Origin: Methanobacteriota archaeon
GTDB taxonomy: Archaea > Thermoplasmatota > Thermoplasmata > RBG-16-68-12
Direction: 5' to 3'
Length of the DNA stretch: 12,256 bases
NCBI GenBank assembly: GCA_005879065.1
Contig: VBLU01000031.1
Coordinates: 1 to 12,256 of the forward strand
The position numbers and the translations under genes are program-made. The notes under the pieces were generated by a model. The model did not search any database, had not been told where the DNA came from, and worked only from the letters and a program-made list of their open reading frames with translations. Positions 5,838 through 12,256 of this stretch are shown here, in pieces; the stretch's first letter is position 1; the number at the start of each line of letters is the position of its first letter.

Positions 5838-6608
5838 TCAGGCCCGACCGCGCCGCCGCACCGCGATCGTCAGGAACAGGACCGGTAGGAACACGACGAT
5901 GCCGATCAGGACCGTCCATCCCGTGCTCAGTCCCGGCGTCCCCTTGTAGAAGAGCTGCGAGGTGGCGACTTCGCCGCGAGCCGAATCGATCACGCCGTTC
6001 CCGTCCAAGTCCGCTTCGACACGGACGCTGTGGGTCCCCGCCTGCAATCCGACCGGGAGGTAGTTGAAGGTCACCGTGGCGTCCTTGCCCGGGTCGATCC
6101 GGGCGACCGTCTTCGTCCCGACGGCCCGGTCGTCCACGAAGAACCGCACGGTCACGTTCACCGCGGCCGTCGACCCGTTGTCCCGGAAGATCGCACTGAG
6201 CACGACGGGCGTGACGACTACAATCGCCTGTTCGACGGTCGTATTCTCGGTCGTCCCTCCGGACAGCGCGGACACGGTCACGACGAGCGTGATCGTCTGT
6301 TCCTTCGAGGGAGCCGTGAGGTTCAGCTTGAAGGCCGGCGTGGTGCCCGAGGCGCTCCTCGGGTTCGAGGAAATCGGGAGGCCCTCGGTGGTGTCGGAAC
6401 CGGTGATGTACCATTTCACCGTGTAATTCACCGAGCTCGTGGGTCCGCCGTTGATGGACAGATTGTAGATCGTCTCCGTGCTCGCCGCGGCCGCCGGAGG
6501 GCCCGTGATCGTCGCATAAATGGGTCCCTGCCCGGAGGCGGGGGCCGCCGACAGGACGACGGCGGCGGTCAGCACCGCGAACGCGAGCCACCACGCCCGC
6601 GAAGCCAC
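5838..6608 (-). CDS. Secreted, membrane-anchored CARDB-domain surface protein
   Basis: This 256-residue protein starts with GTG at 6608, one base after the stop of the oligosaccharyltransferase gene, with GGAGG (6616-6620) upstream. Residues 1-26 form a signal peptide (hydrophobic WLAFAVLTAAVVLSAAPASG). Then come a beta-rich region (30-132) and a CARDB-like domain (about 133-219: DNGSTAAVNVTVRFFVDD, DPGKDATVTFNYLP, GTHSVRVEAD), followed by a Ca-binding-type loop DLDGNGVID (200-208). A membrane span (about 229-250) and the basic tail RRRGRA form the C-terminal anchor, so the body faces outside. Six N-x-S/T sequons (N49, N61, N96, N122, N144, N151) make it a plausible substrate of the neighbouring oligosaccharyltransferase. 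The binding partner is unknown; it could be an envelope or S-layer-associated component. Confidence 0.82.
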   Translation of the reverse strand: MASRAWWLAFAVLTAAVVLSAAPASGQGPIYATITGPPAAAASTETIYNLSINGGPTSSVNYTVKWYITGSDTTEGLPISSNPRSASGTTPAFKLNLTAPSKEQTITLVVTVSALSGGTTENTTVEQAIVVVTPVVLSAIFRDNGSTAAVNVTVRFFVDDRAVGTKTVARIDPGKDATVTFNYLPVGLQAGTHSVRVEADLDGNGVIDSARGEVATSQLFYKGTPGLSTGWTVLIGIVVFLPVLFLTIAVRRRGRA

Positions 6609-6609
6609 G

Positions 6610-9600
6610 TCAACGCCTCCGACGACCGAGGTATACGCCGGCCGCGATCGCGGCGATGGCCCCGACGGCGATGGCGACGAGGGGAGCGTTCAGCGGCGCC
6701 ACTCCGGTGATCTCCGGACCCGTCACCGTCACACGGCCTGGAGCGAGGTCCGGCAGTTGGAGCGTGAACACATCGGTCGAGGAGACCGTGATCGAGTCTT
6801 GCGCGGAGGCGAGCAGGACGACGGTCGCGCCACTCGAGCCGCCGCTGGCCTGGGCCCGGAGGCGCAGCGGGACGCTCCGGTTCGCCTCGACGGTCACGTT
6901 CGTCAGCGTGGTCCCGGCCAGAGGCTCTCCGACCTTCCCGAGGCTGGCGGACCAGCCGACCGCCGCGAGCTCGTCCGCGTTCGTGAGGACGACCTGCACG
7001 ACCTCGCGGTCGTTCCCGCCGTTCGTCACCTGGACCGTGTCGTTCAGGAATCGTCCATCGAAGGTGGCGCCCGTGGAATTGAGGGAGACGGACAGGGACC
7101 TCACACGTTCGATGTCCACGTTCACGGTCACGTCGCCGGCCTGGCTCGCGTCCGTCGTCGACGTGGCGACCACGTGGAGGGATGGGTGAGTCACGAGGGC
7201 ATTCGCCGGGCTCTGGACGACGACCCGGACCTGGGTCGAGGTCGCCCCGCTCCCGAAGTCCAGCCGGACGGAACTCGGCGTGAAGGAGAACTGCCAGTCC
7301 CCGGGAGTGCCGGAGAAAGAGAACGTGTCGGCGACGTTCCCGGTGTTCCGGACGTCGATCGTGTACGTCACGGAGTCGCCGGCGGGGATCAACCGTCGTT
7401 GGGAGGCGTCCCACGTCATCGCGACGGAACGCGAGACGACCTTCGCGAGCCGCAGGTCCACGATCGCGTCGGCCTGGAGGGCGACCGACGCCGAGGCCCG
7501 GTAGGTGACCGACATCCCGTTCTCGGTCCCCGTCTTCATCGCGGTGACCGCGTAGCCGTCCGCGGGGAGGAGGGCCTGGTATTGGCCGCTCGCGTCCGAC
7601 GTCAGGTCGAGTTGCGCGGACGATTGGATCGTGATCGACGCGGTCGTCGCGAACCCCTGGGGGTTCGTCGTGACGCCGGACAGGAGGAACGCCGTCGACA
7701 GGGCGATGTCCCGGGCCATGGCCGGCGCATGGGGTACGGAGACGCGCGCGAGGAACGCACCCGATCCGAAGGCGCCGGTCGCATACACGTCGTAGGTTCC
7801 CGCCTGGAGGGGAACCGAGAAGAGTCCGGTCGTGTCCGCGTTCGCCTGCGTCGTGATCGCTCCGCCGCCGCGGGCCGTGAACGTGATGCTCGCCGCAGCG
7901 GCCTGCCCCGAGAGGGTCGCGCTCCCGGCGACCGTCGTGTTGTCGAGCATCCTCGAGGTGACCAGATCGTACGACAGGACCGCCAGGCCCGAAAGCACGG
8001 ACGTGTTCCCGGCAAACGCGTACCGATAGAATCGTGTCACGCCGCCTTCCGTTGCAGTCGCGACGCCGCCCACGGTCACGGAATAGTTCCCCGCAGCGAG
8101 GATCACGGAATACGCCCCCGCCGCATCCGTGGACCCGGTGAAGCCCCCGCCCTCCCGGCGGACGAAGGATACGGGCATGGGGCCGGGCACCGCGACGCCC
8201 TGGAACAGCGCATGGCCCGTCGCCCGCGTCGCATTGGCGAAGGCGAAGCTCAGGTTCGTGGCGTGCGGCACGGTGGCCGTCGAGACGAACGCGACGTCTC
8301 GGGAGGAAATCGTTTCATTGGCCGACACGACGTAGGTGCCCGGAATCAGATACACTTCGTACCCGCTCGTCGTCGCCGCCGTCGTCCGCTCTTCCGGTCC
8401 GTGGAATGTCAGGGCCGCGGACACCGCGGACCCGGAGAGGGTGACGTTGCCGTGCACCCGGCTCCGTGCGACGATCGCGAGATCGTGGGACAGCCCGCTC
8501 GCTCCGACCGACAGAGAGATTCGATCGGACTGGAGGTTCTGGTATCGGAGGTCCCGCGACGTCGAGACGTTCTCGTCGACCGAGAGGTCGTACGTCCCCG
8601 GGACCAGGGCGAACGAATAACCTCCATTCGAGTCCGAGGGGACGGTCTGTGCGATCGCCCCGTCCCCGACCGGCACCGCGCGGATAGTGACGGGCCGGTT
8701 CACGAGCACGGAGCCGCTCAGCAGGACGGTCCCTTGCACCAGGACGGGGATCGGGCTCAACGCGATCGGGACGATCGTTCGGAGTCCGGCCGGTTGCGAT
8801 GCCGGGATTGCGCGGCTCGTGTAGCCCGCCGCGGACACGGCGCCCGCATAGGTGCGATTGGCGAAGAGAGGCATCGAGAAGTCCCCCGACGCGGGCGTCG
8901 TGAGGAACAGACGGGCGCCCCGGTCGTCCACCATCTGGACGTGGGCTCCGGCGATGTCCTCTCCCGCATCGGCCACCCCGTTTCCGTTCAGATCCCGGTA
9001 CGCGCGCCACGCGACCGTGTCCGAGGTCGCGACGAGGTCGATGTTCTTGCGGCTGCCCGAGGAGAAGGTCACGGACGCGAAGTACGCGCCCGCCCGATTG
9101 AACGATTCCAGGTCGTACGTCCCGGCGGGAAGGAAGGCGAGGTATTGCCCGAGCGTGTCCGTATGGAGCCACAACTCTCCGGACGGACCGGCGAAGGCGA
9201 CGTCTGCCTGCGGGTTCAGGACGCCCGGGGTCGGATCTTTCACGGTGCCGTTCACCCGCACGCCATCGAGAAACATCGCATCGAGCCGGGCGGTCGCGCC
9301 GGACGACACGTCGACATGTCCCAGGGTCGCGTAGAGGCGAGACCCGTCGTAGAACCGACCGCTCACGAACCAGGGGCCTGCGGCGAGCCGGACCGAATAC
9401 TGGGCGTTCGCGTCCGAGGTCGCCATCCGGATCGTTCGAGGGTCCAGCGCCGACCGGAACTCGAGGGTCGCAAAGGGCCTCGCGTTCCCGAAGAGGTTCG
9501 TCGTCCCGGCGACGAGGCCCGAGGGGAAGAGCGTCAAGTTCTGGGCGATGTCCGTCGCGGTCGTCCGGATTCGTGTGGGCACGGTCGCGAGGTCTCCGGA

Positions 9601-12256
9601 GGACGCGGTGACCGTGTAGTTCCCCGCGAGCAGCGGGCCGACCCGATACGAGCCGTCCGCCAGCGACGTGGTCGAGATGAGGGTGGAATTCGTCTCGTCG
9701 CGGAATTCCACGGCCGCGGTCGGGACGGATCCGCCGAGGCTCGATTCCGTCGAGCCGTGGACGATGGAGAAGGGTACGCTCACGTCGCGCGCGCTGTCGG
9801 AGCCCGCTAGCGTGACGTCCGGCGCGCCGAGGGTGCGTCCCTGGAGTCCAATCACGACCGAGTAGGGTCCTTCCGGCGCATCGCCGAGCGCATAGCTCCC
9901 GTCGAGGGCCGCGGTCGCCGTTCGCTTGAACGGGAATTCCTTGTTCGACACAGTGATCGTGGCGCCCGTGGCCCGGACATCGCCGGGTCCGAATGCCCCG
10001 TTGCGGTCCATGTCGTAGAACGCGATCCCATGCCAGTCGTGCGGCGTCGCCTGCAGGTCGAGGGTCATGAGCCAGTCCGGGACTCCGTCCCCGTTCGCAT
10101 CCACGGGGGAACGCATCGCCTGCTGCACGGTCACGTGCACCTTCGCACTCGCGAGCGTGCGGGTTCCGATCAGGGTCGTCCTCGTGAGGCTCCCGGACGA
10201 CGCCGTGATCGTGATGTCGCCGAACGGGAGGACGGCGCTATACCGTCCGGACGCGTCCGTCGTGGTCAGGTAATGCGGCGTCCCGAGTTCGTCCGTGACG
10301 GTGATCCGGACGCCGGGGAGCGGCGTGGACCCGGCGGTGACGGTCCCGTTCACGATGGCGCCATCGTAGTAGCGGAGGAGCACGACCCCGTTCGCCACGG
10401 CCGTCGTCGTGCCGAGGTCGACGACGCCCTTCAGCGTCCCCGCGGTGATGTTCGCCTGGAGGCGCAGCGCCTCATCGTAGTTCATCGCCCTCCAGGCGTC
10501 CGTGTGGTTCGCGGGATCCGGGAACGGATTGTAGTAGGAGCTCCGATACACGACGCGGAAGTGGGTGAGGTTCCAGGCGGGCGCCGGCGGGTACGCTTGG
10601 AGCGCCTGGTCGAACCCGGGGATGCCGGTGTCGTTGGAACCCAGGTCCGCCGGTGAATATCCGACGTACGAGCGGTAGAACATCGAGTTGTAGAAAGCAG
10701 GCTTGTACTGGATCGTCTGGCTCTGGATCGTGTCCCCGGCGCCGACGAACTGGATCGGGATGTTCGATGCGCGGTTCGTCGTCGCGAAGATCTGGAAGAA
10801 CTCGATCGGGAGGATCCGGCCGTCCGGGAGCTGGAGGATCCGGTGGTCCGAGAGCTTCACGGGTGCGTAGAAGATCCCCGTGTTCTGGACGCTGATCGGG
10901 AACAGGCGCGAGTCGACGGCGAAATACCCGATGTCCCAACCCGTCACGTCGCGGATCGAGTGGTACAGCGACACGACGCCCGCCAGGTCGAGCTGCCGGG
11001 CGAGGAGGTGTGTCAAAAACACGTACTCCGCGTTCTGGGGCTGCATGTCCTGGGCCCAGGCCCCGTAGCGGACCGGATCGGAGAGGACGAGGGAGATGTA
11101 GTCCGCCGGATGGAGGATCACGCTCTGGAACACGTCGACGGGGAGGCCGGCCCCCGAGAGGGTCGCGGCGACCGCGGGGCTGAAGTTCGGGCGATGCAGT
11201 TTCATGTCGCCTTCCAGGAGCCGGATCACCAGGAGGGAGATCGCCTCCGTCTCGTTCTGGGCCGTGATGAACTGTCCCGCGAGCGCGAATCCGTTCTGGA
11301 AGTTGTCCGCGACGGTCGGATGGACCCCACGGTCGACGGCCTCGAACCCGTAGTCCCACCAGGAGAGGAAGGCGGGTCGTAATTCCGCGGGCCGGTCCGT
11401 GTCCTGCGTCGCCAACCACCGCCAGGCCGCAGGATAGTATTCGGTCGGCTTCGGGATGCTGTATCCGAAAGCCCCGAAGTAGAACGGGCTGTTGCTCGAC
11501 GCGCTGTACCCGGGCGACCGGAGAAAACTCGGGAGCAATGCCGCGAGCTGCTTGTCGTACTGCGACTTGAGCTCGAAGGGGATCGATGCGTCCACGGCCC
11601 ACCAGATGTTCGGCAGGAGGACGAGGAAGACGATCCCGAGGACGGCGAGGACGTGGCGCACTTTCACGGATTTCCGGAGGGCGTTCCGCCAATTCCCTCC
11701 GGAGAGGGAGCGGTAGGTCCGACGCATCCCGGCGAAGTCCGCCCGACGGAGGACCTGGTCGACCGCGAAGCCCGCGACGACCGCGAACGCGGGCGAGGCG
11801 TTGAAGATGAAACGGGCCGCGGTGATCGCCATGAAGATCGCAACGAGGGCCCAGATCACGGCGATGTTGTAGGCCGGGTCCCGGCGGCGCGGGATTTGCC
11901 AGACCAGATACGCGACGGCGACGAGGGTGAGTCCGAACGTGAAGAGGCCGAAGGACAGGATCATCTGGGACATCCCGGGCGCCTGGTCCTCCGCGATTGT
12001 CGTGACGACCTTCGACTGGACGAAGTACCCTGCGCCGGTGAAGAACGCATTCGTGAGGGTCGGGTTCACCAGGCTCCCGACCCCGAGGCCGACGGCTCCC
12101 GCGATCAGGGTGCTGGGGATCACGAGCGTCCACGGGTAGTCGCGGGTCACCGTGAACGCGAGCCCGAGGACGAACGCGCCGAGGAAGAGATACACGGGCA
12201 CGTCGAACCAGACGCGGATCTGCCCGCGGACCAGATACCATTGGAAGGCGAGCAGG
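6610..12256 (-). CDS. aglB: AglB/STT3 oligosaccharyltransferase fused to a giant repeat ectodomain (N-terminus cut by window edge)
   Basis: The frame is open to the window end, so the N-terminal membrane half with the DxD motifs is missing; 1,881 residues are visible. Numbers here count from the GTG at 12201, which is not the real start. Residues 1-203 hold about six membrane spans with the external TIAE segment (E71) typical of archaeal enzymes. WWDYG at 281-285 is the sequon-binding signature of this family, which moves a lipid-linked glycan to Asn of secreted proteins. The OST C-terminal domain runs to about 560 (FRVVYRS). Without a stop the chain continues into eleven transthyretin/carboxypeptidase-regulatory-like repeats (615-1585), two NEW3/CARDB-like domains (about 1600-1815), a membrane span (about 1837-1858) and GRRRR. 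About two dozen N-x-S/T sequons lie in the ectodomain, with Ca-type loops at 700-708, 731-742 and 1070-1083. Such a fusion is unusual. TGA at 6610-6612 precedes the next gene by one base. Confidence 0.9.
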   Translation of the reverse strand, partial: LLAFQWYLVRGQIRVWFDVPVYLFLGAFVLGLAFTVTRDYPWTLVIPSTLIAGAVGLGVGSLVNPTLTNAFFTGAGYFVQSKVVTTIAEDQAPGMSQMILSFGLFTFGLTLVAVAYLVWQIPRRRDPAYNIAVIWALVAIFMAITAARFIFNASPAFAVVAGFAVDQVLRRADFAGMRRTYRSLSGGNWRNALRKSVKVRHVLAVLGIVFLVLLPNIWWAVDASIPFELKSQYDKQLAALLPSFLRSPGYSASSNSPFYFGAFGYSIPKPTEYYPAAWRWLATQDTDRPAELRPAFLSWWDYGFEAVDRGVHPTVADNFQNGFALAGQFITAQNETEAISLLVIRLLEGDMKLHRPNFSPAVAATLSGAGLPVDVFQSVILHPADYISLVLSDPVRYGAWAQDMQPQNAEYVFLTHLLARQLDLAGVVSLYHSIRDVTGWDIGYFAVDSRLFPISVQNTGIFYAPVKLSDHRILQLPDGRILPIEFFQIFATTNRASNIPIQFVGAGDTIQSQTIQYKPAFYNSMFYRSYVGYSPADLGSNDTGIPGFDQALQAYPPAPAWNLTHFRVVYRSSYYNPFPDPANHTDAWRAMNYDEALRLQANITAGTLKGVVDLGTTTAVANGVVLLRYYDGAIVNGTVTAGSTPLPGVRITVTDELGTPHYLTTTDASGRYSAVLPFGDITITASSGSLTRTTLIGTRTLASAKVHVTVQQAMRSPVDANGDGVPDWLMTLDLQATPHDWHGIAFYDMDRNGAFGPGDVRATGATITVSNKEFPFKRTATAALDGSYALGDAPEGPYSVVIGLQGRTLGAPDVTLAGSDSARDVSVPFSIVHGSTESSLGGSVPTAAVEFRDETNSTLISTTSLADGSYRVGPLLAGNYTVTASSGDLATVPTRIRTTATDIAQNLTLFPSGLVAGTTNLFGNARPFATLEFRSALDPRTIRMATSDANAQYSVRLAAGPWFVSGRFYDGSRLYATLGHVDVSSGATARLDAMFLDGVRVNGTVKDPTPGVLNPQADVAFAGPSGELWLHTDTLGQYLAFLPAGTYDLESFNRAGAYFASVTFSSGSRKNIDLVATSDTVAWRAYRDLNGNGVADAGEDIAGAHVQMVDDRGARLFLTTPASGDFSMPLFANRTYAGAVSAAGYTSRAIPASQPAGLRTIVPIALSPIPVLVQGTVLLSGSVLVNRPVTIRAVPVGDGAIAQTVPSDSNGGYSFALVPGTYDLSVDENVSTSRDLRYQNLQSDRISLSVGASGLSHDLAIVARSRVHGNVTLSGSAVSAALTFHGPEERTTAATTSGYEVYLIPGTYVVSANETISSRDVAFVSTATVPHATNLSFAFANATRATGHALFQGVAVPGPMPVSFVRREGGGFTGSTDAAGAYSVILAAGNYSVTVGGVATATEGGVTRFYRYAFAGNTSVLSGLAVLSYDLVTSRMLDNTTVAGSATLSGQAAAASITFTARGGGAITTQANADTTGLFSVPLQAGTYDVYATGAFGSGAFLARVSVPHAPAMARDIALSTAFLLSGVTTNPQGFATTASITIQSSAQLDLTSDASGQYQALLPADGYAVTAMKTGTENGMSVTYRASASVALQADAIVDLRLAKVVSRSVAMTWDASQRRLIPAGDSVTYTIDVRNTGNVADTFSFSGTPGDWQFSFTPSSVRLDFGSGATSTQVRVVVQSPANALVTHPSLHVVATSTTDASQAGDVTVNVDIERVRSLSVSLNSTGATFDGRFLNDTVQVTNGGNDREVVQVVLTNADELAAVGWSASLGKVGEPLAGTTLTNVTVEANRSVPLRLRAQASGGSSGATVVLLASAQDSITVSSTDVFTLQLPDLAPGRVTVTGPEITGVAPLNAPLVAIAVGAIAAIAAGVYLGRRRR
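7447..10359 (-). repeat. Eleven transthyretin-like protein repeats inside the oligosaccharyltransferase
   Basis: The pattern D..G.YSV.L.AGTY.V..., the edge of a small beta-sandwich, recurs at residues about 649, 766, 848, 930, 1015, 1103, 1190, 1277, 1359, 1456 and 1536, at intervals of 78-117. Examples are DSNGGYSFALVPGTYDLSV and DAAGAYSVILAAGNYSVTV. The DNA has diverged between copies, so the array is old rather than recently expanded. Such repeats usually form rigid extracellular stalks. Confidence 0.8.

Noticed and set aside
6520..9810. Very long plus-strand open frame of 1,096 codons
   Set aside because: It lies antisense to the oligosaccharyltransferase and CARDB genes and encodes Arg/Gly/Asp-rich low-complexity sequence. 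High GC removes stop codons from the opposite strand, and the minus strand carries recognisable domains.
10472..12241. Second minus-strand open frame of 589 codons overlapping the oligosaccharyltransferase
   Set aside because: It is Arg/Pro-rich and lacks domains, while the other frame holds membrane spans and WWDYG. It is a frame shadow.

Overview
The window is GC-rich DNA that reads as archaeal. The third codon position is almost always G or C in the core genes. Two genes have TATA-like elements about 26 bases before the ATG, the geometry of leaderless archaeal transcripts. The gene content is also archaeal: an AglB-type oligosaccharyltransferase, a stand-alone single-domain KaiC-like ATPase, a translin-family protein and a purD of archaeal type. 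A high-GC member of the Thermoplasmatota (or another uncultured euryarchaeal lineage) is a reasonable guess, but nothing in the window proves it.

Layout. Positions 1-615 hold the 3' end of purD. Positions 687-1245 hold a two-gene minus-strand cassette. Its products are a 105-aa protein with a possible Cas2/VapD-like ferredoxin fold and a 79-aa helical partner. A 15-base identical repeat lies on each side of the cassette, and the right-hand copy belongs to a perfect 16-bp palindrome. A plus-strand translin-family gene follows (1431-2048). Positions 2049-2330 hold no convincing gene. Positions 2331-2810 hold a small multi-pass membrane protein gene broken by two in-frame stops.

Positions 2990-5837 form a tight four-gene plus-strand operon: a KaiC-like ATPase, an unrecognised protein whose frame is broken by an apparent one-base deletion near 3998, and two mutually paralogous ~205-aa proteins. 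The first paralog carries CC and CxxCxxH cysteine motifs; the second has lost them. A TATA box lies about 85 bases upstream of the operon. This is the best candidate in the window for an undescribed system: a KaiC-like switch with dedicated, possibly metal-binding sensor or adaptor partners.

Positions 5838-12256 are a convergent minus-strand operon that starts outside the window. Its first visible gene is an oligosaccharyltransferase of the STT3/AglB family with a WWDYG motif. It continues in the same frame into eleven transthyretin/carboxypeptidase-regulatory-like beta repeats, two NEW3/CARDB-like domains and a C-terminal membrane anchor. At least 1,881 residues are visible and the N-terminus is cut off. 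One base later comes a secreted, membrane-anchored CARDB-domain protein rich in N-glycosylation sequons. Together they look like a cell-surface glycosylation and envelope module. The two operons meet tail to tail with no base between their stop codons.
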